Assembly: GCA_028818695.1 (NCBI GenBank) | Contig: JAPPNK010000015.1 | Span: 62,001-126,000 of the forward strand | Direction: 5' to 3' | Origin: Candidatus Poribacteria bacterium | Lineage (GTDB): Bacteria; Poribacteria; WGA-4E; GCA-2687025 | DNA: 64,000 nt | Shown here: piece by piece, positions 37,874 through 45,596 of the stretch | Layout of the letters: each line of letters begins with the position of its first letter | Position numbering within the stretch: the stretch's first letter is position 1 | Position numbers and translations under genes: made by a program | The notes under the pieces: model-generated | Database searches by the model: none | Told to the model about the DNA's origin: nothing | The model's input: only the letters and a program-made list of their open reading frames with translations

Positions 37874-38020
37874 ATTGGTTGGGCGGTTTTGGGGAGAACC
37901 CGCATGGTTGCTAGGTTTTCAAAGTTGGCGCCGTATTTGCTTTAAGGGAGGCGTGTCGCAATGGTGCGGCGGAACAAAATGAAACGGAGAAACGGATGCG
38001 ACGAACGCTGAACGCCCTGA
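37874..38020 (+). repeat. Shared 147-bp leader, copy 1
   Basis: From ATTGGTTGGGCGGTTTTGGG to ACGCTGAACGCCCTG. It aligns without gaps to 57649-57795 with about seven substitutions, and covers the putative promoter, the leader ORF and the first eight codons of the downstream gene. Downstream of the leader the two genes show no similarity. Confidence 0.9.
37961..38011 (+). CDS. Conserved 16-codon leader ORF, module 1
   Basis: Encodes MVRRNKMKRRNGCDER. GGGAGG lies ten bases upstream of its ATG, a good ribosome-binding site. It overlaps the start of the main gene (37996) in another frame, with its stop TGA at 38009-38011. The partner at 57736-57786 encodes MMRRNKMKRRNECDER with the same stop position. 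The role could be translational coupling or attenuation. Confidence 0.55.
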   Translation: MVRRNKMKRRNGCDER

Positions 38021-38679
38021 CGACGAAACTTGCTGGACGAGTCAAACCCTTCCTGAACATCCCGACGGCACTCATGACGGCGCTCGCTGTCGGAGGCTTT
38101 GGTCTCTCGCTTTGGATGGTTGAAGATTCGATGCTGTCCATGGATCGCGATGTCCTGACCGCTGTTGCCGACACAGACTCCGACAACGACAACGCCACAT
38201 TTGAAGGGTTTCTCGTGAAGGCGCACGTGCATACTGATGCAAACGGCTCCGTCAAGCCCGGTCTAATTTATGGAGGATCATCTTCCGTTGATGCTGGGGC
38301 GAACTGTGGCGTCTGGCTCAAGGGAATTCCAATTCTCAGCAGGCATGACTTCGCCCTCAGCGGTTACACTTTTTGCCAAACCTTTGATGTGTTTTCCCGG
38401 CACGGTGTAGGCGGAGAATTTTTTGGAGAGCCGCTGAAAGGTTCCTTGTTGTGTTGGCGTGAGTGGTGGGTTTTCGCTGATGGAACCGTCCAGGTGGTGT
38501 GGAAATGGACAGGCTACCGAGGGCTTGTTATAAAGCGCGCTTCACAGGAAGTCGGGGTAGTGGACAATGGCCACTCTGCCAATTCATGGTCGAAGGTTGA
38601 GATTACATACTCATCGCCTGCGCCGGACAACGGTTCCGTCAAGTGCGACAGCAGTCATGGTAATGGGTTCTTGCAATGA
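37996..38679 (+). CDS. Module 1 secreted/anchored protein, unknown family
   Basis: 227 aa. The ATG at 37996 has ACGGAGA upstream. The first eight residues MRRTLNAL are shared with the gene at 57771. A hydrophobic stretch (IPTALMTALAVGGFGLSLWM) then serves as signal or anchor. The mature part is beta-rich and includes four cysteines (in ANCGVW, FCQTF, LLCWRE, VKCDSS). I recognise no family. The final residues VKCDSSHGNGFLQ run into, and may come from, the transposase remnant that starts at 38675, so the true C-terminus may have been replaced. An anchored family protein follows at 38879. Confidence 0.7.
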   Translation: MRRTLNALTTKLAGRVKPFLNIPTALMTALAVGGFGLSLWMVEDSMLSMDRDVLTAVADTDSDNDNATFEGFLVKAHVHTDANGSVKPGLIYGGSSSVDAGANCGVWLKGIPILSRHDFALSGYTFCQTFDVFSRHGVGGEFFGEPLKGSLLCWREWWVFADGTVQVVWKWTGYRGLVIKRASQEVGVVDNGHSANSWSKVEITYSSPAPDNGSVKCDSSHGNGFLQ

Positions 38680-38867
38680 TTAACGGCAAAGGCCGCGGAA
38701 AGCAAACATACCTTTGCCGAGATTGCAATACCCGACACACTCCGTCGGGAAAGCGCTGCTAGTATTCGAAAGAGTTCCATGAAAAAGCGGTGAAAATGTA
38801 TGAGAATGTGACCAGCGGTTGCGCAGTCGCCGCATTCCTGGGTGGGGTAAATCCCAAGTCATTGATT
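38675..38867 (+). pseudogene. IS1-like transposase N-terminal fragment
   Basis: In the frame from 38675 the translation reads NGKGRGKQTYLCRDCNTRHT, then PSGKRC, a stop codon, YSKEFHEKAVKMYENVTSGC and AVAAFLGGVNPKSLI. This is the zinc ribbon plus helix-turn-helix order of InsA-type (IS1 family) transposases. It has at least one internal stop and no catalytic domain. It sits between the two genes of module 1, where modules 2 and 3 have only 14-20 bases, so it marks an insertion followed by decay. Confidence 0.7.
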
Positions 38868-38878
38868 GGAGGAACAAC

Positions 38879-39724
38879 ATGGGTAGAAAACTTTGGATTG
38901 TATGCGGAGCTGTTTGCGTTCTCGCATTTGCTGTCTGGATGATCATGAAGAGCTCAGTGTCGGATGAGAAAAGCCCTTCGTCTGAAACAACGCCGCCTTC
39001 AATCTCTCCGCTGACGCATGACAGCCAATCGCCCCGCATTTCAACGGAACCCGGGCATGAGATCATAGCCGCAGAAGATTCGATTCAGGCGTCCTCCCCA
39101 GCGCCCGCCTCTGCGCCCAGCGAGCCTGACAGCCTTGTCGAGTTGAATACCGTGGACGAGACGCTTGACGAGTACGCGCGTCTGGTTGGAGAGCGATACG
39201 ATCTGTTGCTTCAGACGATGGATGAACATGAAGCAAGCATATACGCGCACGATCAAATTTCCCTAGAAATTATAAAGGGAAAACACCCGCGCTTGTTCGA
39301 TGCAATCCGGCGGTTTCAAGGGCAGTTTCCACCCGAATCTAGAAGCCCAGGGGCTTTGCTTGCGAGAGCGGGGCGCATACCCAATGAAAACTTGTGGACG
39401 CTTCCAAATGGAGAAGTGGTAGAGGTCCAACCGAACACAGAGGTGGTTGTCACATTCTATAAGCGGGGAAAGATCACTGCCGAAGGACTGCGCAAATTGG
39501 AAGCGTCTGAAAAAGAAGAGCGGGAAATTCTAGATCGTCTTGAAGCGGCGGATGTTTCCGAAGAAGAACGAGCGTCGCTGCAGACAAAGTTGGAAGAGAC
39601 GCGCCAGTTTCAAAAAACGATCCTAGAGAGGGAGCCTTCGCCCTTTGAAATAACGCGGATCCATGGAGATCGCGAGGATCCTGATTTTAAAACGATCAGG
39701 ATCAATGTGGGAATCGTCGACTAA
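38879..39724 (+). CDS. Module 1 membrane-anchored protein, LVGxxYD family
   Basis: 281 aa. TTGGAGGAAC precedes the ATG. One N-terminal membrane helix (LWIVCGAVCVLAFAVWMIMK) is followed by a Ser/Pro-rich linker to about residue 80 and a helical domain. Conserved with the proteins at 58691 and 62213: YARLVGERYDLLLQ, LLARAGRIPNENLW, LPNGEVVEVQ and the C-terminal DPDFKTIRINVGIVD. Between these, residues about 195-250 form a charged coiled coil missing from the 62213 copy. It is probably a periplasm- or surface-facing protein working with the upstream secreted partner. No known family recognised. Confidence 0.75.
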   Translation: MGRKLWIVCGAVCVLAFAVWMIMKSSVSDEKSPSSETTPPSISPLTHDSQSPRISTEPGHEIIAAEDSIQASSPAPASAPSEPDSLVELNTVDETLDEYARLVGERYDLLLQTMDEHEASIYAHDQISLEIIKGKHPRLFDAIRRFQGQFPPESRSPGALLARAGRIPNENLWTLPNGEVVEVQPNTEVVVTFYKRGKITAEGLRKLEASEKEEREILDRLEAADVSEEERASLQTKLEETRQFQKTILEREPSPFEITRIHGDREDPDFKTIRINVGIVD

Positions 39725-39766
39725 AGCGACGTTGACGCCGCCACGGCTGGCTCCCATGATCATGAT

Positions 39767-39799
39767 TCCCGCGGGTCAAGCAAACGCTTACCCGCGGGA
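39767..39799. terminator. Strong hairpin between convergent genes
   Basis: TCCCGCGGGT (39767-39776) pairs perfectly with ACCCGCGGGA (39790-39799), with an inner AAGC/GCTT stem and an AAAC loop; TTCTTGTCTT follows. Each arm is itself a near-palindrome. It lies between the module 1 gene and the convergent DNA methyltransferase gene and may terminate both. Confidence 0.65.
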
Positions 39800-39807
39800 T
39801 TCTTGTC

Positions 39808-40608
39808 TTAACTCGCCCGTAAGCGGGAATGTCTCCATGCCTTCAACCGCTCATTCCCCAACTCCACATACTCCGCATTGATCTCAACCGCGATAAAGTC
39901 TCTGCCGAGCCGTTGACACACGAGCGGGCATGTCCCGACGCCCGCAAAAGGGTCGTACACCAGATCGCCTTCGTCAGAGCTTGCCAACACAATCCGCTCC
40001 ATCAGCTTTTCAGGTTTCTGGATCGTATTGAGCGCGTCGCGCCGCGCGAGCTCCTTGGATTTGTAGGTGAGCTGCTTGATGTCGCCCCAGACGTCGCCAG
40101 GGTTTTTGCCCTTTTCGTTGAATTTTGTTCCGCCGAATTTTCCGCTTTGGACGGACGGAACCTGTTCGCAGCGAAGGCGATGCTCCAGCTCCACCAGCTG
40201 CGGGACTCGAATGGCGTCCAGGTTGTACCGCCGCGGCCTGTCTCCCTTGATGAAGTAGCAAATGATGTCGTAATTGTTCGTATAACTGATCCTGCCTTGA
40301 GACAGCCTGCTCGGCTGATACCAGACGATGCGCGATTTCAGATTGAGATAGGGGCGGTAATCGATGAAGTCGATGCAGTTCGGCTTCCCGAACAGATACA
40401 ACGCGCCGCCCTTTTTCAGTTTCGGAGCGAACCGCCTGATGAGGTCAAGGTTGTACTTCTGGATGTTTGGGATTTGGTCCCATGGATGGCGCGTGACGCC
40501 GTATGGACCGTCGCACACAATGAGATCGACCGATTCGTCTGGAAGCTGCGCCGTCAGCTTCAACGAATCGCCGTGAACGATGCGGTTTCTCTCAAGCGCG
40601 GGCTTCAT
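39808..40608 (-). CDS. Orphan DNA (adenine-N6 or cytosine-N4) methyltransferase, beta-type order
   Basis: 266 aa. The catalytic motif IV comes first (DLIVCDGPYGVT, residues 29-38) and the SAM-binding motif I near the C-terminus (LVYDPFAGVGTCPLVCQRLG, then FIAVEINAEY), the order of beta-group enzymes. Motif IV reads D-G-P-Y rather than the usual D-P-P-Y; the Asp, Pro and Tyr are kept, so activity is plausible. KPEKLMERIV is the conserved motif X-side helix. No restriction gene is near, so it is an orphan methyltransferase that may act in regulation or phage protection. It lies 27 bases after mqnE on the same strand. Confidence 0.88.
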   Translation of the reverse strand: MKPALERNRIVHGDSLKLTAQLPDESVDLIVCDGPYGVTRHPWDQIPNIQKYNLDLIRRFAPKLKKGGALYLFGKPNCIDFIDYRPYLNLKSRIVWYQPSRLSQGRISYTNNYDIICYFIKGDRPRRYNLDAIRVPQLVELEHRLRCEQVPSVQSGKFGGTKFNEKGKNPGDVWGDIKQLTYKSKELARRDALNTIQKPEKLMERIVLASSDEGDLVYDPFAGVGTCPLVCQRLGRDFIAVEINAEYVELGNERLKAWRHSRLRAS

Positions 40609-40635
40609 GAACTGGCCTGAAAATGTTGAGTCGCG

Positions 40636-41769
40636 TTAGTCGGCGGAGACGGCCGCGGCAGTAGCCCCCTCCGTTGAGATGACGTTATATAGGGTGTCGC
40701 GCTCCACAGGCTCTCTTCCCGCCTCGACGATCATATCGATCAGCTGCTGTTTTGTGAGAGCCTGCCGCGTGTCCGTCTCAGGATCGCGCGTGATCTCATA
40801 CTCATGGATGGTGCCGTCCGTGTCGTCGGCGCCGTACCAGAGAGCCGCCTGCGTCACAGCCGCCGTGTTCATGATCCAGAACGACTTCACATGCGGCACA
40901 TTGTCAAACATGAGCCGCCCGACGGCAATGTTGCGCAGATCGTCAAAGCCTGTGACGGTCGGGCAATGCGTCAGGTCGGTGCCTTCCGGATGGAACGAGA
41001 GCGGGATGAAGGTCAAGAAGCCGCCCGTTTCGTCCTGCAGCTCCCGCAGCTTCACAAGATGCTCAACCCGCTCTTCGGGCCGCTCCACATGCCCGTACAG
41101 CATCGTGACGTTGGAGCGGAAGCCGACGTTGTGGGCGGCGCGCGCCGTCTCAAGCCACTCTTCGCCGTCCAGTTTTCGGTCAAACAGCTCCTCATGCAGT
41201 CGGTCGCTCAACACCTCAACGCCGCCGCCGGGCAGCGAGCCGAGTCCCGCTTCGCGCAGCTCTATCAGTATCTCCTCCATCGGCTTTTGCGCGACTTTCT
41301 GTATCTGCTGCAGCTCAATCATCGTGAACGCCTTGATGTGCGCGTCGGGGCGAACCTCCCGCACCGTCTCCAACAGCTCCAGGTAATACGCATACGGCAG
41401 GCGCGGGTGTATTCCTCCGACGATATGAATCTCGGTGATGGGCTGTTCAATATGCGCGTAAAGCCGCTCGCGCACCTGCTCCATATTGAGCGTGTAGGCT
41501 TTCGGTCCGTTCTTTTTAGCATAGAAAGAGCAAAACTTACAGAATTTGTCGCATATATTGGTGTAATTGATGTGTTGATTGCGCACCCAGTACGCTTTGT
41601 TTCCGTTTTTGCGCTCGCGGACGATGTTTGCCATGTAGCCGACGCCGTTCAGGTCGTTCGTGTCGTAGAGCGTCATGCCGTCCTCAAAGGAGAGGCGGCG
41701 TTCGTCCATCACCTTTTCGTGGATGGGAAACAGGCGTTTGTCGCGTATGGGCAGATGTTCGCTGTTCAT
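40636..41769 (-). CDS. mqnE: Aminofutalosine synthase MqnE (radical SAM)
   Basis: 377 aa. MqnE adds SAM to the enolpyruvyl group of chorismate-derived 3-[(1-carboxyvinyl)oxy]benzoate to give aminofutalosine in the futalosine route to menaquinone. The radical SAM cluster motif is C73-x3-C77-x2-C80 (CDKFCKFCSFYAKK), followed by EIHIVGGIHPRLPYAYYLEL and AGLGSLPGGGVEVLSD, both typical of the MqnE/MqnC/CofH group. MTLYGHVE...HLVKLRELQDETGGF also fits MqnE. Its start overlaps the map stop by four bases. Other mqn genes are not in the window. Confidence 0.93.
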   Translation of the reverse strand: MNSEHLPIRDKRLFPIHEKVMDERRLSFEDGMTLYDTNDLNGVGYMANIVRERKNGNKAYWVRNQHINYTNICDKFCKFCSFYAKKNGPKAYTLNMEQVRERLYAHIEQPITEIHIVGGIHPRLPYAYYLELLETVREVRPDAHIKAFTMIELQQIQKVAQKPMEEILIELREAGLGSLPGGGVEVLSDRLHEELFDRKLDGEEWLETARAAHNVGFRSNVTMLYGHVERPEERVEHLVKLRELQDETGGFLTFIPLSFHPEGTDLTHCPTVTGFDDLRNIAVGRLMFDNVPHVKSFWIMNTAAVTQAALWYGADDTDGTIHEYEITRDPETDTRQALTKQQLIDMIVEAGREPVERDTLYNVISTEGATAAAVSAD

Positions 41770-42527
41770 AAGGCTTGATCCCAGTTCGTGAGTATTTCGA
41801 CGCCGTCCGAGAGCAGGACGACCGTATGTTCAAAGTGGGCTGACAGCTTCCTGTCGGCGGTGACGACTGTCCAGCCGTCCGAGAGCGATTCGACATCGGG
41901 GACGCCTTCGTTGATCATCGGCTCAACGGCGAGGATCGTTCCGGGGCGCAGGATCGGTCCGTCTTGAGGGCGTCCGTAGTTGGGTACGGTCGGCGGTTCG
42001 TGCAGCTTTTTTCCGATGCCATGTCCCGCATAGACGCGCACGACGGAGAAGCCTCGGCTTTCGGCGCGCGTTTGTACGGCGTGGGAATAGGCTCCGAGCG
42101 GGGCGTTCGGTTTGAGCGCGTCGATTCCGCAGTAGAGCGATTCGCGCGTCGTTTTGAGCAGGCGGGCGGCTTGCGGCTTTACATTTCCGACAGCGTATGT
42201 TTTGGCGTTGTCGCCGTGGTAGCCTTTATAGACGGCTCCGACGTCGATGCCGACAATGTTGCCGTCTTTTAGGACGCGCTCTTTGGAGGGTATGCCGTGG
42301 ACGACCTCTTCGTTGATGGAGGCGCAGATGGAGGCGGGGAATCCCTCATATCCGAGAAACGCCGGGTAGGCTCCCGCTTTGAGGATCGTTTCCCGCGCTG
42401 CCGCGTCCAGCTCATGCGTGGAGACGCCAGGGGCGATTTTATCCTCTACGGCTAGAAGCGCTTCGGAGGCGATCCTGCCCGCTTGTTTCATCATGCGTAT
42501 GTCGCGCGGTTTTTTGCGTTTGATCAT
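41766..42527 (-). CDS. map: Methionine aminopeptidase, type I
   Basis: About 253 aa. It removes the initiator Met from new proteins. Metal and catalytic residues are all present: His77 in NEEVVHGIPS, Asp residues in GIDVGAVYKGYHGD, His in AGHGIGKKLHEPP, Glu in LAVEPMIN and Glu in AHFEHTVVL. The start is taken at 42527 (MIKRKKPRDI) because a promoter -10 box lies directly upstream (42534-42539), so the mRNA would begin at about this ATG; an in-frame ATG at 42533 would fall upstream of the transcript start. It is the first gene of a map-mqnE-methyltransferase run. Confidence 0.95.
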   Translation of the reverse strand: MIKRKKPRDIRMMKQAGRIASEALLAVEDKIAPGVSTHELDAAARETILKAGAYPAFLGYEGFPASICASINEEVVHGIPSKERVLKDGNIVGIDVGAVYKGYHGDNAKTYAVGNVKPQAARLLKTTRESLYCGIDALKPNAPLGAYSHAVQTRAESRGFSVVRVYAGHGIGKKLHEPPTVPNYGRPQDGPILRPGTILAVEPMINEGVPDVESLSDGWTVVTADRKLSAHFEHTVVLLSDGVEILTNWDQAL

Positions 42528-42533
42528 GTCCAT

Positions 42534-42562
42534 ATGATATGCCGAAAGCGGCGCGCTGGCAA
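42534..42562 (-). promoter_or_regulatory. Promoter giving a leaderless map transcript
   Basis: On the minus strand, TTGCCA (42562-42557), a 17-base spacer and TATCAT (42539-42534). The ATG at 42527 lies seven bases past the -10 box, where transcription should begin. Confidence 0.6.
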
Positions 42563-42613
42563 CGAATCCATGCGGAGCTCGCCCTTGAGTAAAGCATGAG
42601 TGGAGCATCCGAC

Positions 42614-42641
42614 TTGCGCTTTTGCGTTGAGGCGCTATAAT
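42614..42641 (+). promoter_or_regulatory. Promoter for the aldo/keto reductase-heme gene run
   Basis: TTGCGC (42614-42619), a 16-base spacer and a consensus TATAAT (42636-42641), about 30 bases before the predicted start codon at 42678. Confidence 0.65.
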
Positions 42642-42677
42642 CATGTCTTGAGTGGCAATGAAACAGAAGGGCTGACG

Positions 42678-43775
42678 ATGAAATACCGCGCCGTGCCAAA
42701 CAGCGACCTGACCGTCTCCGAGATCGGATTTGGCGTGTGGACGCTCAGCGCAGGCTGGTGGGGGGACTATACGGACGCCGAAGCCTCGCGCCTGCTGAAC
42801 CGCGCGCTCGACCGAGGCATTAACTTCTTCGACACGGCAGACACCTACGGAAGCGGCAAAGGCGAAACGATACTTGCCAAAGCGTTTGAAACGCGCCAAG
42901 ATGAAATCGTTGTCGGAACGAAGTTTGGATACGACATCTACGCATACGGCGACGGACCCCGCGGACAACGCGAGCTTCCCCAAAACTGGACCCCCGACTA
43001 CATACGATACGCATGCGAACAAAGCTTGAAACGGCTTGAGCGAAGCGCGATCGATCTTTACCAGGCGCATAACCTGAAAGCCGACTCGGTCATGAACGAC
43101 GACATCTACGAAACGCTGGAGCGGCTCAAGGAGGAGGGCAAGATACGCTCTTACGGCGCCGCTCTCGGTCCGTCGAACGGATGGCTGGTGGAGGGGTCGG
43201 CGGCTCTGCGCCGGCGCCGCCTCAACTCGATACAGATCATCCACAACCTGTTTGAGCAATACCCTGGGAAGCGTTTGGCGGAAGAAGCGGCGGAGGCGGG
43301 AACGGGCGTTCTCGTCCGCGTGCCGCACTCGTCCGGTCTCCTGGAGGGCCGTTATACGGAAAACACCGTTTTTGACAAAAACGACCACCGGCGGCATCGT
43401 CCGCGCTCTTGGCTCATCAACGGCCTGAAAAAACTTGAAACGGTGCGTTTTTTAACCGAAAATCGAAAAGGGGCGACCATCGGGCAGATGGCGTTGAAGT
43501 GGCTGCTTGCCGATCCGAACGTCATGTCGACGCTGCCGAACATTTACAACGCGGAGCAGATTGAGGAGTTTGCCGCGGCTCCGAATCAGGAGGATGTGTC
43601 GGCAGAAGAATTGTCCGCGCTGGAGACGCTCTACGCCGAAAACTTTGGCGTTGACGAGGAGCCGATGAAATTCAAAGGCGTTGAGGAAGGTTCCGAAGAA
43701 GCGCGCGCGTTGCTGGAAATCTCCGCGGCGGAACCGTCGGCAGCCTCCGCTGCGGCGTCAAGAGTCTCCACATGA
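42678..43775 (+). CDS. Aldo/keto reductase
   Basis: 365 aa NADPH-dependent oxidoreductase, (beta/alpha)8 barrel. Catalytic tetrad: Asp in NFFDTADTYGSGKGE with Tyr, Lys in IVVGTKFGYD and His in DLYQAHNLKAD; the cofactor-binding C-terminal part ends near NAEQIEEFAAAP. YRAVPNSDLTVSEIGFGVWT is the YghZ/Tas-type N-terminus. AAGGGCTG precedes the ATG. A 60-residue Ala/Glu-rich tail is longer than usual. Its stop overlaps an in-frame start of the next gene (ATGA), linking it to the heme genes, although its substrate is unknown. Confidence 0.92.
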   Translation: MKYRAVPNSDLTVSEIGFGVWTLSAGWWGDYTDAEASRLLNRALDRGINFFDTADTYGSGKGETILAKAFETRQDEIVVGTKFGYDIYAYGDGPRGQRELPQNWTPDYIRYACEQSLKRLERSAIDLYQAHNLKADSVMNDDIYETLERLKEEGKIRSYGAALGPSNGWLVEGSAALRRRRLNSIQIIHNLFEQYPGKRLAEEAAEAGTGVLVRVPHSSGLLEGRYTENTVFDKNDHRRHRPRSWLINGLKKLETVRFLTENRKGATIGQMALKWLLADPNVMSTLPNIYNAEQIEEFAAAPNQEDVSAEELSALETLYAENFGVDEEPMKFKGVEEGSEEARALLEISAAEPSAASAAASRVST

Positions 43776-43786
43776 AAGGAGCGGGG

Positions 43787-44494
43787 ATGAACCGCCCTGA
43801 TGAGCCGCAGAAGCGGCAATTTGTGAACTTTGTTTACTACAAGCTGGATCCCGCTTTCCGCCTTCTCCCAAAAGAGGAACGGGAGGCGGCGACAGCCGAA
43901 TGGCTCGCCGTTTACCGCGAATTTGAAGGCAAGCTGCTGCTCTACCCCTACACGCTCTTCGGTTTGCGCGCCGAGGTCGATTTCATGCTCTGGCGCATCA
44001 GCTACCGGCTGGAAGATTTTGTGGAGATGTCGACGGCGCTGGCGCGCGCGGGACTGGGGCGTTATTTGAGCGTTCCGCATTCGCAGTTGGCGATGACGAA
44101 GCGCTCCGTCTATGTCGACAAGCATACGCATGAAGGGCAGGAAGGTTCGCGTCTCACGATCTCGGTGAGCGACCGCAAATATCTGGTCGTGTACCCGTTT
44201 GAGAAAACGCGCGACTGGTACAAGCTCACTGCGCATGCGCGTCAAGGGATGATGAACGAGCATATCGAGATTGGGCATAAGTATCCGAGCGTCAAACTCA
44301 ACACGACCTATTCGTTCGGGCTGGACGATCAGGAGTTTGTGGTGGCGTTTGAGACCGATCGGCTGGACGATTTTTTAGACCTTGTCATGGAGCTGCGGCA
44401 TTCTGAAGCGAGCCAGTACACCAAGCGGGATGTTCCGATCTTCACATGCGCGCGCGGCGGCATTGAAGAGGTGATCGACACGCTGGGAGGATAA
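43787..44494 (+). CDS. hemQ: HemQ-like protein (coproheme decarboxylase, chlorite dismutase family)
   Basis: 235 aa. The ATG at 43787 has AAGGAG at a good distance; an earlier in-frame ATG at 43772 has none. The dimeric alpha/beta-barrel family is recognisable from FVNFVYYKLDPAFRLLP, DFMLWRISYRLEDF, FEKTRDWYKLTAHARQGMMN and EHIEIGHKYPSVKLNTTYSF with the proximal heme His, then EFVVAFETD. Members of this branch convert coproheme III to heme b; true chlorite dismutases are a minority branch with a distal Arg that I cannot verify here. The following ahb-like and hemA genes support a heme role. Confidence 0.85.
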   Translation: MNRPDEPQKRQFVNFVYYKLDPAFRLLPKEEREAATAEWLAVYREFEGKLLLYPYTLFGLRAEVDFMLWRISYRLEDFVEMSTALARAGLGRYLSVPHSQLAMTKRSVYVDKHTHEGQEGSRLTISVSDRKYLVVYPFEKTRDWYKLTAHARQGMMNEHIEIGHKYPSVKLNTTYSFGLDDQEFVVAFETDRLDDFLDLVMELRHSEASQYTKRDVPIFTCARGGIEEVIDTLGG

Positions 44495-44516
44495 CGGAAG
44501 CGAATGGAAGGAAACG

Positions 44517-45584
44517 ATGAAACAACCGCAAGTTGAAGAAATCGACGGGCTTTTACTGAACATCATGCAGGACGATTTCCCGCTTGCGGAGCGTCCATTT
44601 TTACAGATGGCGGAGCAGACGGGCGTCTCGGAGCGGGAGGCGATTGATCGGGCGGAGGCGATGCATCGCAGCGGCATTGTGCGTCAGGTGAGCGCCATTT
44701 TTGACACGCGCGCGCTAGGGTATAAGAGCAGCCTTGTCGCGTTTCATGTCCCCCCAGAGCGCGTCAATTCCGCCGCGCGCGTCATCAATCAGCACCCAGG
44801 CGTCAGCCACAATTACGAACGCAACCATGAGTACAATATCTGGTTCACCATTGCGACGCCGCCGGAGAAAGACCCCGAAGAGGATGTTGTCTATCTGGCG
44901 GAAGCGTGCGGCGGCGCCCCTGCTGTGCGGTACCGCATGCTGCCGACGCTGATCCTGTATAAGATCGGGGTGAAGTTGGACATGACGGGCAAGATGTCGG
45001 CGACGGTCAAGTCGAAAGACAAAGGGTTTCGACGGCCGATACAGGCGCAGAATCCTCGTCTCACCGAAAAAGAGAAGCGGTTTGTGCGCGAGATGCAGAA
45101 GCAGATTGAGTATGTGCCTGAACCGTTTGCGAAGCCGGCTGAAACGGCGGGGATAACGCAGCCGGAGCTGTTTGCGATGGCGGACGACATGAAAGAGCGC
45201 AAGATGCTTCGCCGGTTTGCGGCGATTTTGCGGCATCAAAAGGCGGGGTACAGATCGAACGCGATGGGGGTCTGGGCAGTTCCGCCGGAGGACGCCGACC
45301 GGTGCGGCGACATCATGTCCGAGTTTCGCAACATCAGCCACTGCTATTTGCGGCCGACCTATCCTGACTGGCCTTACAACCTGTTCTCGATGATTCACGG
45401 GAAATCGAAGGAGGATTGCGAGACGATTGCGCGGGAGGTTCAGAAGAAGACGGGCATTGAGAACTACGCGATGCTGTACTCGACCCGCGAGTTCAAAAAA
45501 ACCCGCGTGGAGTATTTCACGGAAGATTACGACGCTTGGGCGGCTCAGCAACGCGGCGACCGCGCCGCGTCCGCAGGCTCTTAG
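44517..45584 (+). CDS. Fused AhbA-AhbB-like siroheme decarboxylase
   Basis: 355 aa made of two Lrp/AsnC-related halves. Each half has a helix-turn-helix part (AEQTGVSEREAIDRAEAMHR; AETAGITQPELFAMADDMKE) and a RAM-like domain. Half 1 carries the signature HNYERNHEYNIWFTI and half 2 SHCYLRPTYPDWPYNLFSMI, as in AhbA and AhbB (and NirD/L/G/H), which decarboxylate siroheme to 12,18-didecarboxysiroheme. The halves are usually separate proteins of about 150-170 aa; a fusion keeps them at equal amounts. Its place between hemQ-like and hemA argues for heme rather than heme d1. GGAAGG precedes the ATG. Confidence 0.87.
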   Translation: MKQPQVEEIDGLLLNIMQDDFPLAERPFLQMAEQTGVSEREAIDRAEAMHRSGIVRQVSAIFDTRALGYKSSLVAFHVPPERVNSAARVINQHPGVSHNYERNHEYNIWFTIATPPEKDPEEDVVYLAEACGGAPAVRYRMLPTLILYKIGVKLDMTGKMSATVKSKDKGFRRPIQAQNPRLTEKEKRFVREMQKQIEYVPEPFAKPAETAGITQPELFAMADDMKERKMLRRFAAILRHQKAGYRSNAMGVWAVPPEDADRCGDIMSEFRNISHCYLRPTYPDWPYNLFSMIHGKSKEDCETIAREVQKKTGIENYAMLYSTREFKKTRVEYFTEDYDAWAAQQRGDRAASAGS

Positions 45585-45596
45585 GGCGTAAGCCGC

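Noticed and set aside
39808-40608. A restriction-modification system
   Set aside because: Only a methyltransferase is present; neighbours are mqnE and a module gene, with no nuclease.
42528-43397. N-terminal extension of the map frame
   Set aside because: It covers the aldo/keto reductase on the other strand; the Map family starts at IKRKKPRDI, and a promoter lies at 42534-42562.
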